Part shown: piece after piece, positions 8,487 to 17,690 of the stretch
Layout: every line of letters begins with the position of its first letter
How positions within the stretch are numbered: the first letter of the stretch is position 1
Source: Comamonas sp.
Lineage (GTDB): Bacteria > Pseudomonadota > Gammaproteobacteria > Burkholderiales > Burkholderiaceae_C
Length of the DNA stretch: 64,000 bases
Direction: 5' to 3'
Assembly: GCA_028690035.1 (NCBI GenBank)
Contig: JAQVCA010000006.1
Span: forward strand, 1 to 64,000
The notes under the pieces: model-generated
The model's input: only the letters and a program-made list of their open reading frames with translations
Database searches by the model: none
What the model was told of the DNA's origin: nothing
Translations under genes and position numbers: made by a program

Positions 8487-8564
8487 TGTTTACATCGCTG
8501 ATGTAAACAAATGACAGCAGGCAACAAGGTGGAAGCAGCTTCTTGAAGGACTGCTTTCACCTTG
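8487..8564. terminator. Two strong hairpins between convergent genes
   Basis: 8487-8509 has perfect 10-base arms TGTTTACATC/GATGTAAACA with loop GCT. 8525-8564 has arms CAAGGTGGAAGCAG and CTGCTTTCACCTTG around a 12-base loop. Neither is followed by a long T-run. They sit between the ends of the viperin/HicA operon and the convergent hsd operon, so a terminator or transcript-end role is likely. Confidence 0.5.
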
Positions 8565-8585
8565 CAATCCATGCCGTTTCACCGT

Positions 8586-9299
8586 TCAACCCCACACCTC
8601 ATGCCGCACCGGCAAGCTGTTCAGCTCATCGCGCAAGTGCTGCCACTTGGGCAAAAACCTATCCATCGCCGCCACAAAGCGCTCGCCGTGGCTGGGTTCG
8701 ATCAAGTGGGCCAGCTCGTGCACGATCACGTACTCCAGGTCCTCGGGCGGCTTCTTGGCCAGGTCGGTGTTCAGGCGAATCAAGCCGGTTTGGGGGTTGC
8801 AGCTGCCCCACTTGGTTTTCATGCGCTGCACCCGCAGCTTGCCCGGCTGCACGCCCATGATGGCCTGCCATTTGCGCAGCAGCGGTTGCGCGGACTCACG
8901 CACTTGGGTGCGGTACCACGCATCCAGCAACGCCTGGCGTTTTTCTGCAGGTGTGCCGGGGCGCACGGTCATGAGCATATTTTTGCCACTTAGCGCAATA
9001 CTGGCGAGCCTCTCCAGCTCTTGAATTTGTAGCAAATAGCGCTGCCCCCACACATAGTGGCTCTCGCGGTCGATGTACTCGCGCTCAGGCTCGCGCGGCT
9101 GGGCTTGCATCTTGCGCTGCTGCTGCTTGATCCATGCCAGCTTGGAAATCGCAAACACCCGAATCGTGTCCAGCGCCACGCCCTCGGGCGCGGAAATCCT
9201 GACCACTCCCTCCGGCGGAAACACCCCCAGGTGCATGTGCTTGATGCGCTTGCGCAGCACCTGCGCCTGCACGCTGCCTAGGTTGATCGTCTCCAGCAT
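8586..9299 (-). CDS. YgjP-like/M48-type metallopeptidase linked to type I R-M
   Basis: The product is 237 residues with the zinc-metallopeptidase motif HELAH followed by LIEPSHGERF, and the preceding KTKWGSCNPQTGLIRLN block that is typical of the YgjP/DUF45 family. The ATG at 9299 overlaps the hsdR stop codon (ATGA), so I prefer it to a TTG one codon upstream. This gene is often found next to type I restriction genes, but its role there is not established; it may process or control the restriction subunits. It is the last gene of the hsdM-hsdS-hsdR transcription unit. Confidence 0.85.
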   Translation of the reverse strand: MLETINLGSVQAQVLRKRIKHMHLGVFPPEGVVRISAPEGVALDTIRVFAISKLAWIKQQQRKMQAQPREPEREYIDRESHYVWGQRYLLQIQELERLASIALSGKNMLMTVRPGTPAEKRQALLDAWYRTQVRESAQPLLRKWQAIMGVQPGKLRVQRMKTKWGSCNPQTGLIRLNTDLAKKPPEDLEYVIVHELAHLIEPSHGERFVAAMDRFLPKWQHLRDELNSLPVRHEVWG

Positions 9300-12200
9300 C
9301 AATATTCCTGCTGTGCAACAACAATCGGGTACAGCCGCACCACCTCATCCACGTTGTGCAGCACCCCGTACATGGCCTGTTTGACCATGTTCTCCTTGGC
9401 AGATACACCGCGCCAGCTGTCCGGGCGCTGCCCCACAATCGCTTCGTGCAGTTTGACGGCCAGTGCCACCGCCGCATCGGCTTCATGGTCTGGCTCACCA
9501 TACGGCGCTGCAGGCTCAGCCACTTGGGCTGCATTGAGCAGTGGTGAATCCTTCAGGTTGTTGTACAGCGCCAACTTGGCCGGGGTGTTGAGTTTTTTGT
9601 GCGGCCCAGGTGGCTCAGGCTGCACCACCTGTTTGGCAATCTCCGCAATCCGCGCCAGATACTCCTCGTACTCAATGGCGCGTTTTTTGCGCAGCTGGAT
9701 GATTTCATCGAGCAGCGCGGACATCTTGGCAAAGTAGGCCGGGTCGGTCAGGTTCTTCTCGACGATCTTGCTGCGCACATTGTTTTCAATCGTCTCGGCC
9801 ACGGCCTCTGGGTTGCCTTTCATACTGGCCAGTTTTTCCGCCACGGCATCGGCAATGCCGGTTTTCACAATCAAGTCCAGCAAGCCGATGTTGTCGAACG
9901 GCGAAATCTTGCGCGGCTCCTTCGCCTCGATATAGGTGTCGATGAGGTGGCGCATATCCGCCTCATAGGGCTTCAAATCCAGCGTCTCGCCACTGGCATG
10001 GCGAATCAGCTCGCGCAGCTTCACGTAATGCTCCATCTTGGCTTTGATGGAAGCAATGTCCGCCTCGCTATAGCCTGCGGCCACCAAGTCATCGGCCAAA
10101 TTGCCATAAGCGCGCAGCAGCGCCACCACGGCTTTGTAGAAGGCCACGCGCTGCGGCTCGGTGGCTTTCAGGTCATCGGCAATCTCGGTGTTGCCGCAAA
10201 AGTAGTGCATGTAATCCAAGTCGGCCTTGGGCGGCTGCACCGGCTCGCACAGCAAGAACAAGGTCTCCAGCGCCGCATCCAAGCGTTCGCGCCCAATCTC
10301 CAGCCGGTCTTTCACCAGCACATCGGGGTCTGCACCACCTGCGCTGTGGTCAATCTCAGACGTATAGACCGCAATCGCTTTCTCCACCTTTTTAAACAAG
10401 TCCTTGTAATCGACGATATAGCCAAAGTCCTTGTCGTCCCCATCCAGCCGGTTGGTGCGGCAAATCGCCTGGAACAAGCCATGGTCTTGCATGGACTTGT
10501 CGATGTAGAGGTAGGTGCACGGCGGCGCATCAAAGCCCGTCAGCAGCTTGTCCACCACAATCAGCAGCCGCATGTTCGCCGGTTCTTTGATGAACAGTGC
10601 CTTGGCTTGGTCTTCGTAAGTCTCGGTTTTGGTCTTGCCCGCCTTGGCCACCACGGGCGCCAGCAGTTCGGTGTAGGTGTTGTAGATGAACTGCTTGTCC
10701 GTCTCGGTATTGGCGCCGGTTTCTTCCAGCGTCACATCCTTGGCCTGCGGGTTGTACGAGGTAATCACCGCGCAGCGCCCTTTGAAAGAGGTTTGCTGAA
10801 ACAGCTTGAAGTACTTGCAGGCCTCGTAAATGCTGCCCGCCACCAAGATGGCATTGCCGCGCTCACTCGACAGGCGCGGCTTGGTGCTGAAGTCAAACAC
10901 AATGTCTGCCACCACCCGATCCATGCGCGATTTGGAGCTGAGCACGTTTTGCATCGTGCCCCATTGCTTCTTCAGCTCTTCTTTTTGCCAGTCGTTCAGC
11001 CCCTTGGTTTTGGCGTCAAACCACTGGTCAATCTTGTCTTGGTTGCCCAGCTTGGTGTCAATATCCCGCGCCTCATACACCAAGTCCAGCACCACGCCGT
11101 CTTCCACGGCCTCGCTGAACTTGTAGGTGTGGATGTAGCCGCCAAATACCTCCAGGCTGGTCTGCTTGTCTTTCTTCAAAAGCGGCGTGCCGGTAAAGCC
11201 AATGAATACGGCGTTGGGCATCACGGCCTTCATCACGCGGTGCAGCTTGCCGCTTTGGGTGCGGTGGCACTCGTCCACAAACACAAACACCTCGCCCACG
11301 GTGCGGCTGGGCTGGCTTTGCAGGTCTTTGATGAAAGCTTCAAAGTCTGCATCGGCTTGGCGGGCGGTGATGCCAAACTTGTGCACCAAAGAACAGAGCA
11401 GCCGGGGCTTGGCCTGCGCCAGCTGGGCCATTAAATCGCGCCCGCTGCTGGTGCGGGTGATGGGCTCGCCCGCCTGCGTAAACACGCGCTCGATTTGTTT
11501 GTCCAGCTCATCGCGGTCGGTAATGATGACCACGCGCGCCTGTGGCAGGTTTTCCAGAATCCACTTGGCCAGCAGCACCATCAAAATGCTTTTGCCCGCC
11601 CCCTGCGTGTGCCAGATGATGCCGCCCTTGCGCTGGCGCACATGGTCTTGTGCGGCCTTCAGGCCAAAGTACTGGTGCACACGCGGCAGCTTTTTCACGC
11701 CGTTGTCAAACAGCACAAAGTCATGCACCAGCTCCAGCAGGCGCTGCTTGCTGCACAGCTTGCGCAAATACTTGTCCAGCTTGTAGCCGCTGTTGTCCGC
11801 CTCGTCTTCCTTCCACGTCAGAAAGTATTTGGCTGGCGTGCCAATGGTGCCGTACTGCAGCCCTTCGGAGTCATTGCCCGCCAGAATCAGCTGCACCGTG
11901 CTGAAAAACCACTGGTTAAATTGCGGCTGCTGGTTCGAGAGGTTTTGGCGCACCCCATCACCAATGCTCACGCGGCTGTTTTTCAGCTCCAGCACGCCCA
12001 TGGCAATGCCATTCACATACAGCACCACGTCCGGCCTGCGCTCCAGCGCATCGCCTTTTTTCAGGGTGACTTCCTGCGCCACGGCAAAGTGGTTGTGTTC
12101 GGGCTGCTCCCAGTTAATCAGGCGCACCGTCGCCATGGGCTTGCCCGCCTCGGTTTTGACCTGCACGCCATAGCGCAGCAAGCCATACACGGCTTGATTG

Positions 12201-12448
12201 TTGCCATACAGTGTGCGGTCCGGGTGGCTGGCTTCTTTGTTCAACTGGTACAGCGCCGCGCTGATCTGGGCTGGGCTATAGCCTGCTTCACGCAGATAGG
12301 CCGTGAGCAAGCCAGTTTCGATATTGCTATTGCCGGGCCGCTCACTCCAGTCGCCCAGATAGTCGTAACCCAACTCGTCTTCAAACAAGCGCAGTACCCG
12401 CGCCTGGGTGGCGCTTTCGGGCTTGGCAATATCGTGGCTGTTGCTCAT
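9299..12448 (-). CDS. hsdR: Type I restriction enzyme, endonuclease/translocase subunit
   Basis: The product is 1049 residues from the ATG at 12448; an upstream ATG at 12481 is in frame but less likely. The N-terminal nuclease domain shows RPDVVLYVNGIAMGVLELK, a PD-(D/E)xK-type core. The motor domain has Walker A WHTQGAGKS, the DEAD-like box VFVDECHRTQSGK and a helicase motif QAICRTNRL. It is the DNA-translocating and cleaving subunit that works with HsdM and HsdS against unmodified phage DNA. All motifs are present and the frame is intact, so it is probably active. It is separated from hsdS by 146 bases that carry a dispersed repeat. Confidence 0.94.
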   Translation of the reverse strand: MSNSHDIAKPESATQARVLRLFEDELGYDYLGDWSERPGNSNIETGLLTAYLREAGYSPAQISAALYQLNKEASHPDRTLYGNNQAVYGLLRYGVQVKTEAGKPMATVRLINWEQPEHNHFAVAQEVTLKKGDALERRPDVVLYVNGIAMGVLELKNSRVSIGDGVRQNLSNQQPQFNQWFFSTVQLILAGNDSEGLQYGTIGTPAKYFLTWKEDEADNSGYKLDKYLRKLCSKQRLLELVHDFVLFDNGVKKLPRVHQYFGLKAAQDHVRQRKGGIIWHTQGAGKSILMVLLAKWILENLPQARVVIITDRDELDKQIERVFTQAGEPITRTSSGRDLMAQLAQAKPRLLCSLVHKFGITARQADADFEAFIKDLQSQPSRTVGEVFVFVDECHRTQSGKLHRVMKAVMPNAVFIGFTGTPLLKKDKQTSLEVFGGYIHTYKFSEAVEDGVVLDLVYEARDIDTKLGNQDKIDQWFDAKTKGLNDWQKEELKKQWGTMQNVLSSKSRMDRVVADIVFDFSTKPRLSSERGNAILVAGSIYEACKYFKLFQQTSFKGRCAVITSYNPQAKDVTLEETGANTETDKQFIYNTYTELLAPVVAKAGKTKTETYEDQAKALFIKEPANMRLLIVVDKLLTGFDAPPCTYLYIDKSMQDHGLFQAICRTNRLDGDDKDFGYIVDYKDLFKKVEKAIAVYTSEIDHSAGGADPDVLVKDRLEIGRERLDAALETLFLLCEPVQPPKADLDYMHYFCGNTEIADDLKATEPQRVAFYKAVVALLRAYGNLADDLVAAGYSEADIASIKAKMEHYVKLRELIRHASGETLDLKPYEADMRHLIDTYIEAKEPRKISPFDNIGLLDLIVKTGIADAVAEKLASMKGNPEAVAETIENNVRSKIVEKNLTDPAYFAKMSALLDEIIQLRKKRAIEYEEYLARIAEIAKQVVQPEPPGPHKKLNTPAKLALYNNLKDSPLLNAAQVAEPAAPYGEPDHEADAAVALAVKLHEAIVGQRPDSWRGVSAKENMVKQAMYGVLHNVDEVVRLYPIVVAQQEY

Positions 12449-12535
12449 GGCGGGCTTGTCTCCCTCTCGGTGGTACTGCACGGGGCTTTTTCTGGCGGGG
12501 CCTTGGGATGTGTGGGCGTGCAGCTTGTTGTGATG

Positions 12536-12594
12536 AAAATATGGGTCAAATTGGCCGCCAGCCCTTATGCAGCAAGCGCTAGCAGCTCTCTTTT
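12536..12594. repeat. Dispersed inverted-repeat element (copy 3)
   Basis: GGCCGCCAGCCCTTATGCAG and CAAGCGCTAGCAGCTC form the arms. It lies between hsdS and hsdR, directly against the hsdS stop codon. Confidence 0.65.
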
Positions 12595-13848
12595 TTAGAT
12601 CAAACGGATGCGACCGGTGAGCAGTTCTTGCATCATGGATTGTTTGATTTTTCGGGCTTTGGAAAGCCTTGCTTCAATGCCTTCAATTTCTTTATCCATA
12701 TCAGCAAGAATTATTGCTATGGCCGTTTGCTCTGATTTTTCATTTGGAATAAGAACTTCGTAGGTCATTAACTGATTTTTACCTATTTCAAGGAATGTAC
12801 TGCCACTGCACAGGCTAACAAATCCTTCTCGCTGCGTACTCAGTAAATAATATAAAAACTCTGTATCTACAGAATCAAATGGAACAAAATTCTTAAAACC
12901 CTGATTTGTAGTTATTGGATTAATATTTATTGCACATTCCCCAATAGTAGCTCTTGAAGTCATCACAATAGAGCCAGCTGGAATAATTTCTGCAGAACTC
13001 GCTTTTAAGCCAGCAACAGTAATCTTCCGAGAAGTTTCAATAATATATTTTCCACCATTGAGTGCAGTAATATCAGTTGGTGTACACCAAAGTACATCAC
13101 CATCCCAGAATTGAGGCTGCGATGTGCTTGGCGTTCCTCCGCTACGAATATCTGCCAATTCTTCCAAGCGTTTTACTACCCACCCCCCACTAAACCCCGG
13201 CAAGCGCCGCTGGCCTGTCAGCAGCTCCTGCATCGCGCCTTGTTTGACTTGGCGTTTTTTGGTGATCAGTTGCTCCAGCGATTCAATCAGGGCATCGGCA
13301 TCGCTGAGGGCTTCGGCGATGGCTTGTTGCTCCTCTAACTTGTTAGGCATAGATATTTGCAAATATCGAATGTCATCGACTTTTGCATGCCCTACAGTTG
13401 AGCCACCAATCTTCTTAAATAATGTTTTTTGTACATTATTAGACAATATTGCATAAAGCATATATTGACCATTAATTTTTAATGCGCATGGCCTATAGAG
13501 CATCATTCTTTGGCCAAGGCAAACATTTATTTTTTCTGGTACTAAGCAAGCCTCGCCAAGCGGTGCCTCACGAGTTATTAAAATATCGCCTTCACTGGGC
13601 ACACCGCGCGACGTCCAGATTTCAAAAGATTTTTTATCTGTAAATTTCAGATCACTCCATACAAATTTACCGTCTCGCACATTCGGTGTGCGTACCACCG
13701 CGTAGTCTTCAGACTCAGAAAATGGAGGCGTCCTATTTTTGCAATCGATAACCAAATCACAGACATCATTTGCTGTAACTAGCAGCCAATCTTCCGGAAT
13801 CACCCCCACTTCCGTCTGCTTATAGCCCTTGGGCACCTGCACACTCAT
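12595..13848 (-). CDS. hsdS: Type I restriction-modification specificity subunit
   Basis: The product is 417 residues from the ATG at 13848, which has an excellent AAGGAGGTG ribosome site. It has the two-fold HsdS layout: target recognition domain 1 (about 10-150), a conserved helix ending VKQGAMQELLTGQRRLPGF, domain 2 (about 215-360), and a second conserved helix ending IKQSMMQELLTGRIRLI. The two recognition domains set the DNA target; the repeated helices act as a spacer and bind HsdM. The recognition domains are clearly AT-richer than the neighbouring genes, a normal sign of exchange of specificity domains between strains. The recognised DNA sequence cannot be predicted here. Confidence 0.92.
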   Translation of the reverse strand: MSVQVPKGYKQTEVGVIPEDWLLVTANDVCDLVIDCKNRTPPFSESEDYAVVRTPNVRDGKFVWSDLKFTDKKSFEIWTSRGVPSEGDILITREAPLGEACLVPEKINVCLGQRMMLYRPCALKINGQYMLYAILSNNVQKTLFKKIGGSTVGHAKVDDIRYLQISMPNKLEEQQAIAEALSDADALIESLEQLITKKRQVKQGAMQELLTGQRRLPGFSGGWVVKRLEELADIRSGGTPSTSQPQFWDGDVLWCTPTDITALNGGKYIIETSRKITVAGLKASSAEIIPAGSIVMTSRATIGECAININPITTNQGFKNFVPFDSVDTEFLYYLLSTQREGFVSLCSGSTFLEIGKNQLMTYEVLIPNEKSEQTAIAIILADMDKEIEGIEARLSKARKIKQSMMQELLTGRIRLI

Positions 13849-13884
13849 AGCACCTCCTTGCACAGTGCCCATGGCAGGCCATTG

Positions 13885-13952
13885 TTATTTTTTAAGCAAA
13901 ATTGGCCTCTAGCGCTGATGCAGCAAGCGCTGGCAGCTATCAACTTTTTCAT
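13885..13952. repeat. Dispersed inverted-repeat element (copy 4)
   Basis: AATTGGCCTCTAGCGCTGAT and GCAAGCGCTGGCAGCTATCA form the arms; the element lies between hsdM and hsdS. Confidence 0.65.
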
Positions 13953-13966
13953 ATTCACACCCCCGC

Positions 13967-16390
13967 TCACAGCGCAAACCCCATCTTGGCCAGATGGGCG
14001 TTGACCTTGGCTTCCAGCGCCGCCACGCGGCGGGCCAGTTCGGGCACGGGCGTGTCGTAGCGGTCGGCCAGTTCCTTGATGCGCTGGGTCAGGGTTTGGC
14101 TGGTGCGGTCGGTTTCTGCGGCTATGGCGCTGCGCAGGCTGGCCATCCATTTATCGTCCACCACCAAAGATTGAATCTCTGCCGTAGTCAGCAGCGGGTA
14201 CTGGGCCAAGGCTTGGGCGTCCAGCGCGGCTTCGGCGGTTTTGATCTGCTTTTTCAAATCCGCCTCGGCCTTGGTGAGCCGGAGCCATTCGCTGAGCACC
14301 TTGCGCTCATCTTCTGCATCGGGGTCGCCCTTGATTTCTTTCAGGCGTGCATTGACTTCGGCCTGGTTGATCTTGTCGTAGCCGCTGAATACAGCGTCTT
14401 CGCCGCTGTGTTCTTCTTCCAGTTCGGTAATGCTGGCGGTCACGCTGTCCAGCTCTGCCGCCAGTGCGTCGATGGCGGCCTGCTCTTTGGCAAAGTAGCG
14501 CGCCACGATCAGGGGCTTGGGCAGCAGGTCGCAGGCCCAGCCTTTGTCCAGGGTTTTGGTGACTTGGCCTTCTTTGTTCTTTTTGTGCTCAAGCACGCGG
14601 TAGGGCACGGCCTTCCAGCCATCGGCGGCAATCAGATAGGCATCATCTTGCAGGGTGGCGTCCCAGTAGTCCATCAGGTGCTGGTACACGGCATAGGCAT
14701 CCACCAAGGGCTGGCCTCGGTAGTGGGCCAGCAGGTGTTCGGACAGGTTTTCAATCAGCTGCTTGGGATGAAAGCCGGGCTGCAGGGCTTGAAGCTGGGG
14801 CGCTTGCTGGGCTTGCCAGTCGGCAAAGCGCTGGTTCATGCGCTGCACATAGCCGGCAAATTCGGGGTGCTGGTAGATCGTGGTTTTGATGGCGGTTTTG
14901 TCCACCTGCAGGCCCAGGTAGCCGGGGCGCAGCTCGGTAAACAGGGCCTGGCGCAGCTGGGGGCATACGTCCCAATAGGCTTGCAGCGCGTCCACATCGG
15001 CGGCGGGGATGCCGCCGTACAGGTGGCCTGCCATGTCTTGCCGGTCTTCAGCCACGCTGGCGTCGATATAACGCGGCAGGTTGAGGTTGAAGTCGTTGCG
15101 CTCAATCTCGTCCAAGCTGACCATGCGCGCGTATTGGGGCACTTCGGCCTGCTGGGTGAATACATCGACGATGCGGTGAATGTCGCGCTCGCGCAGGCGG
15201 TTCTTGGGGCCGTCTTTCATAAAGCCGCCGCTGGCATCCAGCATGAAGATGCCTTTGCGCGCCTGTGCCTCGGCCTTGTCGATGACGATGATGCACGCCG
15301 GAATGCCCGTGCCATAGAACAGGTTGGCAGGCAGGCCAATGATGGCCTGGATATAGCCGTGGCGAATGAGCTGGCGGCGAATGTCGGCCTCTGCATTGCC
15401 CCGGAACAGCACACCGTGCGGCAAGATGCACGCAGCCTTGCCCGTGCTTTTGAGCGAGCGCACGATGTGCAGCAGGTAGGCAAAGTCGCCCTGCTTGGCG
15501 GGCGGAATGCCAAAGGTGCCAAAACGGCCAAAGGGGTCGTTCTCAGGGTCTATGCCGTTGCTCCAGCGTTTGTCGGAGAACGGCGGGTTGGCCACCACAT
15601 AGTCAAAGGTTTTGAGCTGGTCTTGGTAGCCCACGGTTTCCTTGAATTTGGGGTCGGCCAGCGTGTTGCCTTGGCGGATTTCTGCCGTGGGGTTGTCGTG
15701 CAAGATCATGTTCATGCGCGCCAAGCCGCTGGTGGTGGCATCTTTTTCTTGGCCGTAGAGGGTCACAGGCGTTTTGGCCTCTTCGCCCACTTTCAGCAGC
15801 AGCGAACCCGATCCGCAGGTCGGGTCATACACGGAGGTGGTGCTGCTCGTCTTGGCGCTGCCAATGCCAATGATCTTGGCCATGATGCGGCTGACTTCCG
15901 CTGGCGTGTAGAACTGGCCCTTGCTCTTGCCGCTTTCAGAGGCAAAGTGGCGCATCAGGTATTCATAGGCGTCGCCCAGAATGTCGTCGCCATCGGCGCG
16001 GTTTTGTGAAAAATCCAGCGCGGGGTTTTCAAAAATGGCAATCAGGTTGGTGAGGCGGTCCACCATCTCTTTGCCGCTGCCCAGCTTGTTGGCGTCGTTG
16101 AATACCGGTACTTCGACCAAGCCATTTTCCTTGGCCAATGGGCCAGCGATGTAGCGATCAATGTCCTCACCAATATGCTTCGTGCCCTTGAGCGCCACCA
16201 TGTCGGCAAAGCTGGCGCCAGCAGGCACGGTCACCGGCGCAAACGGCACGCCTGCGTATTTATCGCTGACGTATTTGATGAACAGCATGAACAGCACATA
16301 GTCTTTGTACTGGCTGGCATCCATGCCGCCGCGCAGTTCGTCACACGATGCCCAAAGGGAGGAATAGAGTTCTGATTTTTTGATGGCCAT
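13967..16390 (-). CDS. hsdM: Type I restriction-modification DNA methyltransferase subunit
   Basis: The 807-residue N6-adenine methyltransferase has the HsdM N-terminal domain (KSELYSSLWASCDELRGG), SAM-binding motif I in YDPTCGSGSLLLK, and the catalytic motif NPPF in VVANPPFSDKRW. It is longer than the usual 500-550 residues. The extra C-terminal half is acidic and helical, with a probable coiled coil and a segment YLIAADGWKAVPYRVLEH, as in a known subclass of long HsdM proteins. It methylates host DNA together with HsdS and is the first gene of the hsd operon. Frame and motifs are intact. Confidence 0.93.
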   Translation of the reverse strand: MAIKKSELYSSLWASCDELRGGMDASQYKDYVLFMLFIKYVSDKYAGVPFAPVTVPAGASFADMVALKGTKHIGEDIDRYIAGPLAKENGLVEVPVFNDANKLGSGKEMVDRLTNLIAIFENPALDFSQNRADGDDILGDAYEYLMRHFASESGKSKGQFYTPAEVSRIMAKIIGIGSAKTSSTTSVYDPTCGSGSLLLKVGEEAKTPVTLYGQEKDATTSGLARMNMILHDNPTAEIRQGNTLADPKFKETVGYQDQLKTFDYVVANPPFSDKRWSNGIDPENDPFGRFGTFGIPPAKQGDFAYLLHIVRSLKSTGKAACILPHGVLFRGNAEADIRRQLIRHGYIQAIIGLPANLFYGTGIPACIIVIDKAEAQARKGIFMLDASGGFMKDGPKNRLRERDIHRIVDVFTQQAEVPQYARMVSLDEIERNDFNLNLPRYIDASVAEDRQDMAGHLYGGIPAADVDALQAYWDVCPQLRQALFTELRPGYLGLQVDKTAIKTTIYQHPEFAGYVQRMNQRFADWQAQQAPQLQALQPGFHPKQLIENLSEHLLAHYRGQPLVDAYAVYQHLMDYWDATLQDDAYLIAADGWKAVPYRVLEHKKNKEGQVTKTLDKGWACDLLPKPLIVARYFAKEQAAIDALAAELDSVTASITELEEEHSGEDAVFSGYDKINQAEVNARLKEIKGDPDAEDERKVLSEWLRLTKAEADLKKQIKTAEAALDAQALAQYPLLTTAEIQSLVVDDKWMASLRSAIAAETDRTSQTLTQRIKELADRYDTPVPELARRVAALEAKVNAHLAKMGFAL

Positions 16391-16430
16391 GGGTGTTTTT
16401 GTCGATGTGCTATGAGCCTATGAGCGCATG

Positions 16431-16467
16431 AAAAAAGCGACCAAGCGCTGGACTTGGTGGCTTTTTT
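16431..16467. terminator. Bidirectional terminator-like hairpin
   Basis: Arms GCGACCAAG and CTTGGTGGC (one mismatch) are flanked by A6 on the left and T6 on the right, so it could terminate transcription in both directions. On the minus strand it follows the ssrA-like fragment at 16478-16521, as the real ssrA terminator follows ssrA. Confidence 0.55.
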
Positions 16468-16477
16468 GGATGGATGG

Positions 16478-16521
16478 TGGTGGACCACGGAACCGAACCC
16501 GCGTCCGCAATCCGAGCCAGA
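16478..16521 (-). other. Degenerate copy of the ssrA 3' end (probable attachment-site remnant)
   Basis: Bases 16495-16510 (GAACCCGCGTCCGCAA) are identical to 21368-21383 in the T-arm region of ssrA, in the same orientation. The match continues more weakly on both sides: a TGG-rich end equivalent to the CCA tail, and GCCAGAT equivalent to GGCCAGAT in ssrA. The acceptor end no longer pairs with the ssrA 5' end. This fits the displaced or imported 3' end left behind when an element integrates at ssrA. Confidence 0.5.
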
Positions 16522-16568
16522 TAGTAACGCCTTGGCCTTGAGGGCGTGGATTCGACGATTTGGGCAAA

Positions 16569-17684
16569 TCACCCCGCCAGTTCGTAACCCGTACTGCGGC
16601 CCCCACCCGGTGTTTTCTGGAGTACCCCGAGGTCTAGCAACTGCGTGATGTCACGCAGCGCAGTGTCGGGCGAGCACTTGGCGATCGCCGCCCACTTGCT
16701 GCTGGTCAACTTGCCGTCGAAACCGTCGAGCAGACGGTTGAGCAATTTCACCTGGCGTTCATTCAGCGGCTGACCCGCCCAGCGTTGCCAGAACCGCGCC
16801 TTGACCAACACCGCGTCAAGGGTGGTCTGAGAACTGGCTACCGCGCGGCCCAGGGTGCCCAGGAACCAGGACAGCCAGCCCGTCACGTCGAGCGAGCCTT
16901 TCTGGGTCCGCTCGAGCACTTCGTAGTAGTCCTTGCGCTCCCGTTGGATTTGGGCCGACAGGCTGTAGAAGCGCTGGGGGCTGCCATCAGCGCGGGCCAG
17001 AAACAGGTCGCCAACGGCGCGGGCGATGCGGCCGTTGCCATCATCGAAGGGGTGCAGCGTCACAAACCAGAGATGCGCCAACCCTGCTTTAATCAGCGTA
17101 GGCTCCCCCGTCTCGGCATTGGCCCATGCCAAAAAGCGGTCGATCTCGGCAGCCAGGGCCTGTGCAGGCGGGGCCTGAAAGTGCACCTTGCGCCGCCCCA
17201 CATGCCCTGACACCACTTGCATGGGCCCCTCGGCATCGGTTCGCCACTGGCCCACCTCAATCCGGGTCATGCCGGAGTAGCCGGTGGGAAACAAGGCGGC
17301 GTGCCACCCAAACAGGCGCTCGGCGGTCAGCGGATCTGCACCACGTGACGTGGCATCAAGCACCATCTCGACCACACCCTCGACATGCCGGTCCACCGGG
17401 GCCACTGCGCCGATGTCCACGCCCAGGCGCCGAGCGATGGACGAACGCACAGATTCCACGTTCAGCACTTCACCTTCGATTTCGCTGGTCTTGACCACGT
17501 CCTCGGTCAAGGCCGCGAGACTGGCCTGATCGCGCAACGCCATGCCGACGTCGGCCAGGCGACCCAGCAGCAGTCCTTGGGCGCGACTGACCTCGGTCAG
17601 TGTTCCGGTCAGCGCGGACAGGTCATAGCGCCAGTTCGGCCAGTCGTCGGACTGCCAGATGTAGAGTTTTTCTCCGTCATTCAT
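16569..17684 (-). CDS. Fic family protein with N-terminal DUF4172-type domain
   Basis: The 371-residue protein has the complete Fic catalytic motif HPFDDGNGRIAR (211-222) and an N-terminal inhibitory helix motif TSEIEGE (66-72), so it should be a self-inhibited adenylyltransferase (AMPylator) of the chromosomal Fic type. The first 60 residues (YIWQSDDWPNWRYD onward) match the DUF4172 region found in these proteins. The C-terminal 80 residues look like a winged helix (TSSKWAAIAKCSPDTALRDITQLLDLGVL), which could bind DNA and repress its own gene. No antitoxin gene is adjacent. The target protein is unknown. The start at 17684 has no ribosome site, but a promoter lies so close that the mRNA may be leaderless. 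Confidence 0.9.
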   Translation of the reverse strand: MNDGEKLYIWQSDDWPNWRYDLSALTGTLTEVSRAQGLLLGRLADVGMALRDQASLAALTEDVVKTSEIEGEVLNVESVRSSIARRLGVDIGAVAPVDRHVEGVVEMVLDATSRGADPLTAERLFGWHAALFPTGYSGMTRIEVGQWRTDAEGPMQVVSGHVGRRKVHFQAPPAQALAAEIDRFLAWANAETGEPTLIKAGLAHLWFVTLHPFDDGNGRIARAVGDLFLARADGSPQRFYSLSAQIQRERKDYYEVLERTQKGSLDVTGWLSWFLGTLGRAVASSQTTLDAVLVKARFWQRWAGQPLNERQVKLLNRLLDGFDGKLTSSKWAAIAKCSPDTALRDITQLLDLGVLQKTPGGGRSTGYELAG

Positions 17685-17690
17685 GCGGAG

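Noticed and set aside
13994-16009. A 671-codon open frame antisense to hsdM
   Set aside because: Composition is low-complexity (Gly, Val, His, Gln) and hsdM on the other strand has all its motifs.
16478-16560. A tRNA gene on the minus strand near the ssrA-like fragment
   Set aside because: The TTCGGTT loop and CCACCA-like end are tempting, but the T-stem mispairs and no 5' acceptor partner exists within tRNA distance.
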